Source: Muscardinus avellanarius
Taxonomy: Eukaryota; Chordata; Mammalia; Rodentia; Gliridae
NCBI GenBank assembly: GCA_963383645.1
Contig: OY726565.1
Coordinates: forward strand, 25,108,466 to 25,172,465
Direction of reading: 5' to 3'
Length of the DNA stretch: 64,000 nucleotides
Both the position numbers and the translations under genes were made by a program. The notes under the pieces were generated by a model. It made no database searches. It had not been told where the DNA came from and saw only the letters and a program-made list of their open reading frames with translations. Of the stretch, positions 1 through 11,880 are shown in pieces; within the stretch, counting starts at the first letter, position 1, and each line of letters begins with the position of its first letter.

Positions 1-215
1 GGGGGAGAGGGAAATTCCCTAATGTACATGATTTACATTCACAAGCATATCAAAGACAATCAGTAAGTTAAACATGAAAAGGAGGGAAGGGGTAGGAAAT
101 GGGGAGAGAATTGGGGAAGGGCTAAACAAGTGATGTGTTCATGTATGCCTCTACCCTCTTACACCCCATTAAGATATATGACTACAATTAATGAATAATT
201 TTTAAAAATAACTTT
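1..215 (+). mobile_element. L1 3' terminus (sense), left-truncated by window edge
   Basis: An L1-type 3' UTR ends in an A-rich tail near 205-215. Its order (aaggagggaagggg, a run through gatgtgttcatgtatg, then cacccattaagatatatg and acaat-aatgaat) parallels the 3' end of the composite element at 39.75-39.95 kb. Only the terminal part lies in the window, so the source copy's length is unknown. No coding remnant is visible. Confidence 0.7.
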
Positions 216-483
216 AGGTCTTTGTTTATTAACTATGTAAAATCAGAATTTATGCTTAACTAAATCTCTTATAGCAAATAATTCTTAAGTTCCAGTTTTA
301 AAGTGAAGTCATTTGATAAATTGTATGAATTTTCTTCTTCACTTGGAGAAAATGTGGGTATTGACACCATTGAAATACGCTGAATGGGTATGTAATTCAA
401 TTATTGCTGGAACTGGAAATAAAACTATTTATGGTTGCATATTTTGTGCTCATATAAAGTATCAAATAGATGTACAAGATAGT

Positions 484-699
484 ATTTTTTTTGTGTGTGT
501 GTGGTACTGGGGATGGAACCCAGGGACAGTCTATCTCCAAGCTACATCCCCAGCCCTATTTTTTATTCTTTATTTTGAAACAGGGTCTCACTGAGTTTCA
601 AAGGGCCTCACTAAGTAGCTGAGGCTGGCCGCGAACCGTGATCCTTCTGTCTTAGCCTCCCAAATGCTGGGATTACAAGCATATGCCACCATGCCCAGC
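484..699 (-). mobile_element. B1-dID type SINE, older subfamily
   Basis: Read on the minus strand it begins GCTGGGCATGG, carries TAATCCCAGCATTTGGGAGG and ends in the ID-like tail with GGTTCCATCCCCAGTACC followed by A/CA-rich sequence. It lies immediately left of a second SINE in the same orientation. Confidence 0.85.
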
Positions 700-712
700 A
701 AGGTAGTATTTT

Positions 713-931
713 TTTTTTTGTGTGTGTGGTACTGGGGGTGGAACCCAGGGGCTTTCTAGCTCCGGGCTACACCCCAGCCCTATTTTTTTTTTATAATTTA
801 TTTGGAAACAGGTCTTACTAAGTTCCTGAGAGCCTCACCAAGTAGCTGAGGCTGGCTTCGAACCTGTGCGATCTTCCTGTCTCAGCCTCCCAAGCACTGG
901 GATTACAAGCGTGAGCCACCATGCATGGCTT
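713..931 (-). mobile_element. B1-dID type SINE
   Basis: The full architecture is present on the minus strand. A direct repeat, aaggtagtatttt, flanks it (700-712 and 932-944), which is a target-site duplication. The left repeat abuts the previous SINE, so this copy inserted next to an existing one. Confidence 0.88.
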
Positions 932-940
932 AAGGTAGTA

Positions 941-1601
941 TTTTTAAAATCACTTGTTCACAGTGTGAATAGAACACTGCTGAACCAAAGAGGTTCTTGG
1001 GAGCTTAGTGTACCTGCATGAGCATGTGTAATGGGACCCATGCATTCTGCCATCACATTTTTCTTTTCAAACAAGGAATCACTTTGATACATTCTGTTGG
1101 ATTGTCATCTGACCTTTACCCAGTGGAAAGAGAGCAGGATACATAAACTGCACAGGAGTTTACTCAGTGATCAAGTGCTTCAAATGATTTGGATGACTCA
1201 ATATGCTCTTATCAATTTCGTATGATTTTCATGAACATAAATACAGAATAAAAAAGGGCTTAGGGAGGGCACAATTATTATGTTGCTTTACTAAACAATA
1301 TAATTGCAAAAGTGCTTCCAATCAATTTACTCCTAATATTATGACTATCAGTTTACATGAATAGTTATGCTTAAATATCATTTAGGCTTCTAAAATAACT
1401 ACTTACCTACTTCTTTATGTGTGATATACACATAATACTAGACAGTAGAAGAGAGTATCTAAAAAACAAGAGTTTTAACACTATGACTCACATAAAGCCA
1501 TTTGCATGAAGCCACGCATCTGTGGCTTCACATCAAGAGCTTGGAATCTGCAAGAGAGAAGCCTAAAATCTTTTAGGCTTCACCTTATAAAAGTATTTTG
1601 A
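941..1601. other. No recognised feature
   Basis: AT-rich unique-looking sequence. I see no open frame with family resemblance, no repeat consensus and no tandem structure. Confidence 0.5.
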
Positions 1602-1760
1602 GCTGGGCATGGTGGCACATACCTTTAATCTCAGTAATTGGGAAGCTAAAGCAGGAGGATGACAGGTTTAAGACTAGCCTCAGCAATTTAGTGAGAATGT
1701 TTCAAAATAAAAAATGAAAAGGGCTGGAGCTTAAAGGTAGAAATGCCCCTGTATTCAATT

Positions 1761-1768
<8 letters not shown>
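1602..1768 (+). mobile_element. Diverged B1-dID SINE
   Basis: The sense copy begins GAGCTGGGCATGGTGGCACA and contains the GCAGGAGGAT box and the GGGCTGGAGCTTAAAGGTAG ID-like segment. Its 3' tail has become the (CA)n tract that follows. Confidence 0.8.

Positions 1769-1811
<43 letters not shown>
1769..1811. repeat. (CA)n microsatellite
   Basis: Uninterrupted CA dinucleotides growing out of the 3' tail of the preceding SINE. Confidence 0.97.
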
Positions 1812-1813
<2 letters not shown>

Positions 1814-2946
1814 TTGATACCTTCTATACAACTATGATATTTTCAACAAAGTTTTGTGATTGACAGCTTGAATGTTATATTATTATAAATACTGATCTTT
1901 GTCTCGGTCAAATCTAGTCTCCAAGTGCCATGCCCTTTGAACCTGATGTAACCCTTTATTGAGGGAAGAGTAGAACACACTCATGGCCATGTTATGCCAT
2001 GTATGATCCTGGTTCTGTAGGCAGATAGTGAGCCCAGGGAAGAGGAAAACAGCCAGTCTGTAGGCTGGATGGTAGGCCATGAGGGAGGCAGCCCCCAGAG
2101 GTTTGCTCAACAACGAAAATGGGGATAAACTGTGTAAACTTGGGAAGTTTTGGATTCAGGAGAGTTGGTCAGTTAATAAACAGAGCAGAAGGAGAAATAC
2201 AGAAAGTAGGCAGTAGCTAACATCTGGCAATAGAAGTCTCAAGGCAGAAGTAGTGAGCAACTAAACACCAGGAACCAAGAGCAAGAAACACAAGCTATGC
2301 GTCAGCAAGAAGGAGGTAAGTGGAAAGTTAACCAGCAGTAGGAAATATGGGAAAGGATGAAAACACTATGCAGTACAGGAATTGATACAATGGATGGGAT
2401 TCCCAATGAATTCTACACTCTTGAAGTCCTTGAAACCCAACCCTACCAAAGAAGATTTCAGTTCTTCTTGTGGGGCCTGGTTTGGGGCCATTTCTTGGAT
2501 GCTCAGGAGGCCAAGATTAATGATCACAGTTTCAGTTTTACTTATTTCCACATGGAGCCCATAATAAATTCCACATGACTTAAAACATTCTCAGGGAATT
2601 CTGTCTGCATAACAACACAAAAGAAATAATTAATACAGCTTTTTAAAATAATGGTACAACACTTTGCATATTAGCATACACATTCACTATATTGTATTAA
2701 AATGGCCCATTATCAATTTCCTGCATTTGTACCTCTAGACATGGGGCTCATCTGTTATCTATAATCCTCAGGCTTGTCACTTAGGAAATTATCCATAGTT
2801 ATTGTCAGTTGACTGAAACCACTGTAGCCACTCGAAAAAGCTACAAACATGCACAATAATCTTTAATTGCCTATGTGTAAAGTGCTGTATTTGTGAAGAA
2901 TAGGCTACTTGATGTGGCAGACACATTAGTTAGGCATACATACATA
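1812..2946. other. Unassigned non-coding stretch
   Basis: The open frames here are short (76 codons or fewer), overlap on both strands and show no family resemblance. The GC-richer part around 1900-2300 may be an old repeat I cannot name. Confidence 0.4.
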
Positions 2947-3122
2947 TTTTTTATTTTTGTGGTACTGGGGATTGAACCCAGGGGAATTCTACTCTGAGCT
3001 ATACCCCAGCTGTATTTTATTTTTATTTTGAAACGGGGCCTTGCTAAGTTATTGTGCATGGGCCTAGAACATGTGATCCTCCAATCTCAGCCTCCCAAAT
3101 ACTGGGATTACAGGCATGCACC
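2947..3122 (-). mobile_element. B1-dID SINE, internally shortened
   Basis: The minus-strand copy has GGTTCAATCCCCAGTACC at the tail and TAATCCCAGTATTTGGGAGG in the head. The middle is shorter than in neighbouring copies. Confidence 0.82.
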
Positions 3123-5600
3123 ACCCCCACAAACATACACAAATGGATTTTAATTAGAGAAGTTACTTCCACTCCTGGTAAATTTAGAAAGGCAAGACAG
3201 AAAGTCCATCTCAAGCAAGTATTTTTTTCTAGGAAGAATCACTGAAGGCTTACCTCACCTATACAAGAGCAGGGAAAGCAGACCTCATTGGGTGAGGGCA
3301 CAGGTAAATGTGCAACAGAACCCTTTATCCTTGACCAGTGTTGCCCCTACCTACAGGTCCTGGTATGCAAAAGGTGGTTATTGAAGAGAAGAATCCAGGG
3401 CCTTCTCAGAGCAAAGTGAATGAATCTCTAAACCCTGTTCACTAAGATATGAAGTCAGGGAAACTCATCTTGGTCATTTCAATTAGGCCTCAGAGTTTCA
3501 GGAAGAGCAAAAAAGTTTGAAATAAAATTGTCTCAGGAAAAATTAGGTCCCTGAATCAACACGCCTAAGTGGGTCCTCAAGCCTCATGTGAGGATTTACT
3601 CTGACTTGGTCTGGAAAGTGAGTCCTCCTGACACTTCCATAGGCAGTAAGCTTTAGAGACAAGGGTCAAGCAAGGGAAAGTGAATTTAGAAGACAGGCCA
3701 TATTGCCATCCACAGTGGGGCAGCATTATGACTGTGCACAGCCCTGGGCCAGCAAGACCATCCTTGCTCAGTAGACGAGAATCTAGAAAGAACTACACCA
3801 CACCAGTATGTTAAATATCACTGAGCAACAGGAAAAAGCAATGGAGCTGTACACTCTGCATCTGCTCTCTGGGCCTGGCCCTCCATGGTGAGAAGCAATA
3901 GTGAATGAGTATGCCCTAGGAGTTACTGGATGATTGCTGTGGGGAGATGCCTTGAGGGTGATACTAAACTTCCTGACGAAGCACAATTAGCAATTTAACT
4001 AGTCCTTTTAATTCTAAAAGAGACACGACTATAGTGTATTCTGATTTTAAGGAGCAGATACTGAAATATTTTTGTTTATTTTGCCTTGTTATTAAAATAT
4101 TATATTAACATGTACTATATAATAAATTTCTTTTTTCTCTCCCTTACAGTCTCTTCTGCTTCACCCTTTTCTTTCTAAACCTATTTGTAAAAGGAAATGT
4201 TATCTCTCTCGCTGTGATATGCTATCCAGCTTGTTACTCCCACACATCCTGGGCCTGAGCCAGCCAGCAGCTCGCTGCCCATGTCCCAGTGCGCCCTCCT
4301 CCTACTGTCACACGCCCATCTGCTCGGTTTGCCTTTTCTGGGGGTACCCCAGCTGCCACTTTTTAAAAATTCTCTGAGCCATATGCTACGTTCTAGACAC
4401 ATTTGGCTGACCTCCCAGCCTTATCCAGTGGCCATAAAGAACAGGTTGGAAGTCTCCAAATTCCAAGGCATTTCAATCATTACTTTTTATTTGGAGCTAC
4501 GGCCATGTAGCCTATTCTACTCCAGAGCATGACACATACAATGTTCCATGATTATACTCTCCAAAGGCATCTACTGTCTCTGTTTTTCTTAGCAATACAT
4601 CATAGATGTTTCATCATAGGTATATTATTTCTGATGAATTATTATTATTTTGTAGTTCAATCCTGTAGACAGCTACTGTTTTTACTGTTGAGTATTGCGT
4701 ATTTTAACACATACTTCAAATACTATTTTATTCATCTCATAAAGCAATAGTTTTACATTACATTATCACTGTAGTTCAGATTGGCTGCATATTTTGTACT
4801 AATAGCAGGGGAAAGGACCACTAGCTGTACTAAAATATAAAGCATTTCTGTTTTTTCTATGTGTTTCCTCTGTTTATACACAGCTTCCATTTTCCCACTG
4901 GATTATACTTAAAGAAATTAAATTCAAAGTTAAAACAAACTGCAATTACTAAGAATGTCAAGATCGCAAGAGCAGAACATTAAACTAAGCTTGAGGCACT
5001 TCTGAAGGTGAGGTGCCCGTGACTACACAGATCACATTCCCATACACCGACCCAACTGTGCCCTTTAGTGACATCTTTTCTGTCCTTTCACATGTCTTGC
5101 AGAAATATTCATTTCCAAAACAGTTACAGGTGTTTCTACAGCAGAGTAAACTCACAGATAAAATACACTTTGTCATCTGGGAAGAACCAAACATGGAAAA
5201 ACCAAGTAAGTAGGTAGTGCCATAAATGGCTTCCCCGTGCCAGCACTTCTTGGGGATCATTCCATTATATGCCTCACCCTTGTTTCAAAATAGTGGCTCC
5301 AGTAATAAAGAACAAATACATAAAAGAGTTTGTTTCCTGTTAGAGGAGGAGCTGATTTCCCACTATTTTCTCAACTATTTGTTTAATGTCCATCTATAGA
5401 AGTAGCATAAACCCATATGATTGTACACACAAAAAAATTTTGTTTCAGGTCTCATTTTCCTGACTTTTCAGCTGAGAATTTTTTCTTTCATTGCTATATA
5501 ATATCTACAATACCGTGCACAAATTTAAGTTTTCATCGTCATGAATTTTTACTTAAGTATATATCTGGTGGAGTCTCCCTCCACCCTGATCAAGCTGTAG
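3123..5600. other. Unassigned stretch with one cysteine-rich open frame
   Basis: No repeat I can name. The minus-strand frame at 4985-5260 (91 codons) holds nine cysteines, including CC, CNC and CKTC groupings. I do not recognise the family, and there is no signal peptide, splice context or conserved neighbour. It may be a decayed exon or chance. Confidence 0.35.
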
Positions 5601-5617
5601 AATATTTGTGGCCTCAG

Positions 5618-5790
5618 AAATCTTCCTTAGCTTCAGCAACTTGCAGGACTCTCAGCCACCTAGGGAAACCCTGTTTCAAAACAAAACAAAACAAAACAAA
5701 ATTTAAAAGGGGCTGAGATGTAGCTTGGAGGTGAAGCATCCTTGGGTTCAATATCCAATACCCAACACATACACACACATGTGCATGCAC
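5618..5790 (+). mobile_element. 5'-truncated B1-dID SINE
   Basis: Only the second half remains: CTTAGCTTCAGCAACTT, CCCTGTTTCAAAACAAAAC, then an ID-like tail GGGCTGAGATGTAGCTTGG. A (CAAAA)n linker and a CA-rich end follow. Confidence 0.75.
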
Positions 5791-5793
5791 ATG

Positions 5794-5819
5794 CACACAC
5801 ACACACACACACACACACA
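5794..5819. repeat. (CA)n microsatellite
   Basis: CA dinucleotides at the tail of the truncated SINE, preceded by imperfect ACACAT/GCATGC units. Confidence 0.93.
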
Positions 5820-6032
5820 ATCTTACTTAGGGCCAATTGCCAATCTCATTACATAGTAATTAGTATTATGACCCCTGTCATCATAGATTAATTTTGAATA
5901 TTTTTATTTTAATATTACTATGTAACACACAGTTCATATGGCCAATAATGTATGAAAAGATGTCTAAATTCTAGTTATCAGGGAAATACAAACCAGAAAA
6001 TGATATGCTACTCACAACTTACCCAGTAGAAA

Positions 6033-6034
<2 letters not shown>

Positions 6035-6064
<30 letters not shown>
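6035..6064. repeat. (TG)n microsatellite
   Basis: TG run at the tail side of a minus-strand SINE, arising from its A/CA-rich 3' end. Confidence 0.95.
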
Positions 6065-6071
<7 letters not shown>

Positions 6072-6283
6072 TTATGTGTGGTGCTGGGGATTAAGCCCAG
6101 GGGCATTTTACTTCCAAGATGCAGCCCGGATCAATTTTTTTATTCTTCATTTTTAAATATGGGCTCACTAAGTTGCAGAGGGCCTCATTAAGTAGCTGAG
6201 ACTGAGGCCGGCTGAGAACCAGGATCCTCCAATCTCAGCCTCCAGAATGCTGGGATTACAAGTGTGTGCCACAACACCTGGCT
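6065..6283 (-). mobile_element. B1-dID SINE
   Basis: On the minus strand, AGCCAGGTGTTGTGG is followed by TAATCCCAGCATTCTGGAGG, the linker with CAACTTAGTGAGCCC, and the ID tail. The (TG)n tract is its degenerated A-tail. Confidence 0.85.
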
Positions 6284-6424
6284 CAAAAAAAGTTTTTTGA
6301 ACTATGAGAATACTTCAATTGTTGGAAGAATATGAAAGCAGTAAAAGCTTTCTAGAAGCATCATGGAAAAATATGGCATTGTTATGATATGAAATTGAAT
6401 GTAAACATATACCACACAAATACC

Positions 6425-6426
<2 letters not shown>

Positions 6427-6461
<35 letters not shown>
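6427..6461. repeat. (TG)n microsatellite
   Basis: Uninterrupted TG dinucleotides at the tail of the next SINE. Confidence 0.96.
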
Positions 6462-6463
<2 letters not shown>

Positions 6464-6661
6464 TACTGGGGATGGAATCCAGGGGCTTTTCTACGTCTGG
6501 ACTATACTCCCAGACCTATTTTATACTTTATTTGGGAACAGGGTCTCACTAAATTGCTGAGAGCCTCACAAAGTAGCTGAGGCTGGCTTCGAACCTGTGC
6601 GATCCTCCTGTCTCAGCCTCCCAAGCGCTGGGATTACAAGTGTGCGCCACCACGCCTGGCT
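6462..6661 (-). mobile_element. B1-dID SINE, younger-looking copy
   Basis: On the minus strand, AGCCAGGCGTGGTGGCGCAC and TAATCCCAGCGCTTGGGAGG keep CpG sites. The GAAGCCAGCCTCAGCTACTT linker is intact. Retained CpGs suggest a relatively recent insertion. Confidence 0.9.
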
Positions 6662-6663
6662 CT

Positions 6664-7610
6664 AGATTTATACCTGAAAGAAATTTCTGTCCCTGCTCAC
6701 CAAAGGCATGGGTGTCATTTTTTTTAGCAGCACTTTACAAAATAATAACAAAAATAATGGAAAGAACTCAAATGTTCACCAAATGCTTTTTTCCTCATAT
6801 AAAAAAATCAGAGAGCATTAATGCAATGAAATAATACAATAGTCATAAAATAAATGATCGTACACATCACTGAAAAGATTTTCAGAATTCATATTGCACA
6901 AAAAAGCAAGTTACCAAAGAATGCATATAGTATAATTCTATTAAAATAGTATTTAAAAGTGAGCAAAATTAGGCAACATATTGTTAGTGGATGCATATGT
7001 TTTAAAGTGTCCAAGAAAGCAAAGACATAATTTTAAAAATAGTGGTTTCTTTTGTTGTGGACAAATTAAGCTGATATGAACAATGGCACACAGGAATATT
7101 TGCAGATTTTTAAAGCTCAGTAAGGATTAGTGTTCATTTTGTTCTCATTCCTTAAAATATACTTATATGTTACATATACTTACCTATACTTGATATACTT
7201 TAATATTATAAAATCATTTTTAAAGTACAAAGTACCTACTGAAGCTATATAAAGACTGTGAACACACAAATAATTTCAGTTATATAGGGGGAGTTAAATA
7301 TCAGATTAATGTAACTAAAGTGTTACAAGATTTTAGCATTATTTGCAAAGAATAAAAATATTTATTGTTGGACTTTGAGAAGTAATGTATGTTATCATTT
7401 TTAGAGTAATCTCAAAAAACACACTATACAACTTTCAAATTAGTAGTAGAAAAAATGTTAAAAAATAATTCAAGTGGTCTAGAGAAAAGAAATATGGAAC
7501 AGATTAGATGATTTTAAAAAGCAGAAACTAAGATGGAAAGTTAACATATAACTCTACCAGTAACTACATTCCATGTACATAGGTCAACTGCTTCCATAAA
7601 AGGCAAATGT
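6664..7610. other. No recognised feature
   Basis: Strongly AT-rich sequence without long open frames or repeat consensus. Confidence 0.5.
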
Positions 7611-7611
7611 C

Positions 7612-7820
7612 GCCAGGCATGGTGTACATGCTCGTGACTCCAGTGCTTGGGAGGCTGAGACAGGAGAATCACGGGTTCAAGGAGGGCCTGAAAATGTAGA
7701 GAAACTCTCAGCAATCTAGGGAGACTATTTCAAAACAGTGAAAAGAATAAAAATAAGAAAATATGGGGGTGTATATCTTAGAGGTAAAATGCCCTTGGGT
7801 TCCATTCCCAGTGCCACACA
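7612..7820 (+). mobile_element. B1-dID SINE, diverged
   Basis: Sense copy: GCCAGGCATGGTGTACATGC, GTGCTTGGGAGGCTGAGACA, then the ID-like tail with GGTTCCATTCCCAGTGCCAC. Several indels mark it as older. Confidence 0.83.
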
Positions 7821-8589
7821 CAAAGAAAGGTCAAATTGAATTTTTAAAACTCTAATTATATGCATTGCAATATAGAAGCATAAAGATACAGATGATTTTA
7901 AAATGGAACATGAAGAAAAAACCTACAAGTAGACTCTAGCTGAAACAAAGTTATATTTTTAATATGTATGATTTTTGTTATATACTTATGTACAGTCTAT
8001 GCACTGCATAAAAATATTTTGTTTGAAAAACAGAAATAGACCATATGTACAATGCTAGTCCCACAAAACTATGTCAGTTAGTGACATTGTAGCCATTCCA
8101 GTTTGCATAAGTACACTCTAGGATGTTTGCACAATGATGACCAAGGGACACATTCCTTAGAATATATCCATCATAAAGTAATGCCACCTGTATAGACTTA
8201 ATATGATTGGTATGCTGTATTAACATAAAATAGAAGCTAACTCCAAAATATATACTAAGGATAAGTAATTTCATAATGCTAAATATTCATTTTAAACAAG
8301 ATATTAAATAACAAATTTGTATGCATTTAATAATAAAATTTTGAATGTATAAATAAAAAATTTGCAAAGCCACAGGAGATATAAACAATGATATAAACAA
8401 TGATATCTACAATGATAGAGTCTGTCTCAGAAATTGTTATAAAATGCAGGCCAAACAAGTCAAAAAAGATATAGAAGGTTAAAGAATGCAGTAAGTATGC
8501 TTGGCCTAGTGGATATATGCAGACTGTGACATCAACTGAGCATAGACACAGCTCTTTTCTAAGCACACACAGAACATTCACAAAATTAC
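7821..8589. other. No recognised feature
   Basis: AT-rich, with short overlapping open frames and no family signal. Confidence 0.45.
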
Positions 8590-9180
8590 ATCTGAGAACT
8601 TCTAGTTTCCCAATTCATCTCAAGAATGCTTAGCTTCACCTTAAGAAGGATGGTTGTAATTGTTACTGTAAAGTTTTGTCTGATAATTCTAACATCTGGA
8701 TCATCTTGGAGTTTCCACTTGTTGAATTTTTTTCTTGAAAATGCATTATATTTTTTTGCATGTTAAGTAATTCAGCATTAAACCCTGCACATTTTAAACT
8801 TTATGTTGTGAGATTCTGGCTCCTGTTAAAGTCCTCCACAGAATATAGACTGTTTTCACAGACCCAGTTCTGGCTCATCTTTGTGCACACTGTCAGTTTA
8901 GAAGCAGCATGTTTGCTATGCTCTTTGTGTCTAACCCTTGCCTGAGCCACACAGAGGTTAGTCTGAGATGTGGGTGGTGGCTTATTTTACAGTGTATTCT
9001 CAGAGCTTTTGCTGTGCTTCTTCTGCTGTGTTCTGTCCATGCAGTTTGTAAGTGAGCCTGAGGCTTATATCAGCTTAGCTTTAAAATTATCCCACATTTT
9101 CTGACTTTTAGAGACCCTTGGTACCCCTGACCAAAATGTCTGGATTTTCTCACTGTCAGAGTCTTCCACCCTGCCCTGTT
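8590..9180 (-). mobile_element. Possible ancient L1 fragment (antisense)
   Basis: The stretch around tctgataattctaacatctg with a following atcatcttggagttt resembles antisense sequence of old mammalian L1M 3' regions. The resemblance is by memory and short, and the rest is not assignable. Confidence 0.3.
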
Positions 9181-9189
9181 AGGCATATC

Positions 9190-11150
9190 TTTTTTTTTAA
9201 ATATATTTTTTATTGGTGCATAGTAGTCAAACATCTTAATGGAATAAAAAACTTGTGGAGATATACATGCACACATTACCCAATTAGCCCTTATCCAATC
9301 CTATCCTATTCCCTCCCGCTCCCTTGTTCCCTTGCTTAATTTCTGATTGACTTTGATATGTTTGTGTAAGTACATCATGTGCTTTAAAGAGTTTCCATCT
9401 TCCCCCTCCCGTCCCCTCAGATAGGTCACCTTAATTGCTCCTCTATAGGGCCCCTTCTTCAACTAGAGTTCCCCCTATTACCCATTTCTCCCTAGTTTTC
9501 ACATATTAGGGAAAGCATCTGATTTCTTTTTTGTGTGACATTTCCCTGTAGATGCCATGATTTTGCTCTCCTTTATGGCTGGGTAAAATTCCACTGTGAG
9601 CCGGGTGTGGTGGCGCACACTTGTAATCCCCGCGCTTGGGAGGCAGAGACAGGAGGATCGCACAGGTTTGAAACCAGCCTCAGCTACTTAGTGAGGCTTT
9701 CAGCAACTTAGTGAGACCCTGTTTCCAAATAAGTATTAAAAAGGTCTGTGAGTATAGCCCAGAGGCAGAAAGCCTCTGGGTTCCACCCCAATACCACAAA
9801 AATAAAAATAAAAATAAAAATAAATCAAATCAAATAAAATAAAATAAAATAAAATTCCACTGTGTACATATCCCATAGTTTTGTAACCCACTTATCTGTT
9901 GATGGACATCTTGGCTGGGTCCATAGTTTGGGAATGATGAATTGTGCATCTATGAACATAGGTACTCGTGCATTGGTTTAGCAGTTTGGTTTTCATTTTT
10001 TGGGTAGATACCCATAGTTGGTATTGCTGGGTCATATGGTAAGTTCATTTTCCTTCTTCCATATCATTTTTCAAAGTGGTTGCATTAATTTGCAATCCCA
10101 CCAACAATGCACTAGAATTTCCAACTCTCCACACCTGATCAATTACAGCTTATCTCTTTCTTGGAAGTCCTACTTTTATTTTCCACACTATTTCCCATTT
10201 GCTGAAATCATGATAGCCAGAAGCTGAGTGACTCTGATAAGATGATCCACTCATAGTCAATTTTTAAATAGAGGTCACTTGGATCCAGAGATCTGCTGAG
10301 AGATGGGGTGAGACAGCAGCATCTTCAAGTGCTTCCTGACCGTACAATTGCAGTGACCCAGTGGCCTTATGCTGTGCAGCAGGTTACAGTTCCAGCCTCG
10401 CCACTTGGCAGGCTCCAATCCCAGCCTTGCAGGCCCCGGCACTGGCCTTGCTGTGTAGTATTTTCTGGTCTGCCTCACTATGGGCAAGCCGTCTACAAAA
10501 GATCCATTTTTTTCTTCCATGTTTTTTTTTTTTTTAAGTAGGAGAAAACAGTATGTGTCTTTTTCAATAGCTGGGAGCCCAAACACCTAGTAGCAATGAA
10601 TTTTGTCTCCCCTCCAAAGGTAGAGGTCCAGCTTCAGCACGGAGAGCGGGTTCTGCTGCTCTGAGCACACCCTGGGCCCAGCGCTGTGCAGAGGAGCACA
10701 GCGGCCAGGAGTGCCCTTATCTTCCGGGAAGCACGGCGCTTTGGCCGACCCAGCTATGCGGGGCTCCTTCTAATGCACCCCTAACATTTTTCTTACATAG
10801 TATGTTGTCCAGAATTCCTGAGCATGTGGGGCAGGAACAGTCTATTTTCAGGATGATTTCTTCAACAGTTCAAGGTGGATTGGATTGGATCAGTCTGCCT
10901 CTCCCAAATACTGTCCGCTGCTGCTGCCTCCACCACCACTGCTACCACCACTGCTATCTTGGTCTGTCTCCCCTCTCTCTTATTTTAAACAGAAAGTCAT
11001 GACTGGAAATGTTTCTGTATGTTGTTCCAATCAGATATTAAACCAAAATCTGTTGTCCAGGGTTTCTCAGAGGAATACTTGTCCTATTCGGCTGCTGGCA
11101 ACCGTTACTGCTGAGGCCGCCGCCGCCGCTGCCATCTTCAACGCCCCCTC
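9190..11150 (-). mobile_element. Composite L1-derived element, copy 1 (single GC-rich block)
   Basis: Minus-strand order, 5' to 3': a leader with an AAGATGGC motif and GCGGCGGCGG run (about 11.15-10.97 kb); an L1 5'-UTR-like monomer ending GACAACATACTATGTAAG (10.97-10.79 kb); a GC-rich block with AGCAGCAGAACCCGC; an A-run; a single unit related to the VNTR of copies 3 and 4 (about 10.46-10.37 kb); a connector with TCTCTCAGCAGATCTCTGG; then the last part of L1 ORF2, the 3' UTR and the A-tail at 9190-9199. The L1 coding body is missing. The same junction occurs in the plus-strand copy at 37.5-39.96 kb. A SINE with target-site duplication splits the 3' part. No convincing target-site duplication was found for the composite itself. 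Confidence 0.8.
9599..9849 (+). mobile_element. B1-dID SINE nested in composite copy 1
   Basis: The sense copy GCCGGGTGTGGTGGCGCACA...CACCCCAATACCAC is followed by an (AAAAT)n tail. It is bounded by the direct repeat taaaattccactgtg (9584-9598 and 9850-9864). The repeat duplicates L1 ORF2-terminal sequence, so the host composite is older than this SINE. Confidence 0.95.
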
Positions 11151-11219
11151 TATGCAGTTCTATGTAATGTAACTGGGGTACCTTTGATATGAAGTTTCAA
11201 GAGAATCAAGAAGAAGAAG

Positions 11220-11227
<8 letters not shown>

Positions 11228-11268
<41 letters not shown>
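11228..11268. repeat. (GA)n microsatellite
   Basis: GA dinucleotides preceded by (GAA)n-like sequence. Confidence 0.95.
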
Positions 11269-11605
11269 TCAGAGAATTCCACTCCTTATTCTTTGACATG
11301 ATGGTTTTTCTTTTTTTCTATCCAAACATTAGTTACTGGCACCGTCACCACATGTATATAGAAAGCATATCTCTTTACTGTGATAGAAATTTCTTTGTTT
11401 TAGGTTTCAGACTGATTGCAGTTCACTTCTGCAACTGGAGCTGGTCTCAGAAGGGCTGAAGGGGGGAAAGAGAGTGAAAAAATAGGACTCCCCCACCCTA
11501 ATTTGTCAGCTCAAGATGCCCATTTTCCTGGCTTTCTGGTTAGAATGGTGAGTTCTTCCAGAGTTTTTAGTGTCTGCAGCCATTGGATTTAGCCTCTGGA
11601 TCAAA

Positions 11606-11694
11606 ACCAGGAGACAAAGAAGGAAGGAAAAAAGAAAGAAAGGAAAGAAGGAAGAAAGGGAGAGAGGAAAAGAAGAAAAAAAGAAGGAAGGGAG
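11606..11694. repeat. Purine-rich (GAAA/GGAA)n tract
   Basis: Imperfect AAGG/AAAG units directly 5' of a SINE. Open frames across this tract on either strand are low-complexity artefacts. Confidence 0.9.
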
Positions 11695-11880
11695 CTGGGC
11701 ATGGTGGCACACGCTTGTAATCCCCGTGCTTGGGAAGCAGAGACAGGAGGATCACACAGGTTCTAAGCCACCTGCGCTGGCTTAAGAGACCCTGTTTCCA
11801 AATAAAAAAGTATAAACAATAGGTCTGGGAATGTAGCCCGGAGGTAGAAGGACTTCCAGGAACCCCAATACCACCAAAAA
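11694..11880 (+). mobile_element. B1-dID SINE, GGAACCCC tail subfamily
   Basis: The sense copy begins GAGCTGGGCATGGTGGCACA. It lacks the CAGCTACTTAGTGAGG linker of other copies, instead reading CTGCGCTGGCTTAAGAGACC, and ends CCAGGAACCCCAATACCACC. Both features recur together and define a distinct subfamily. Confidence 0.92.
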
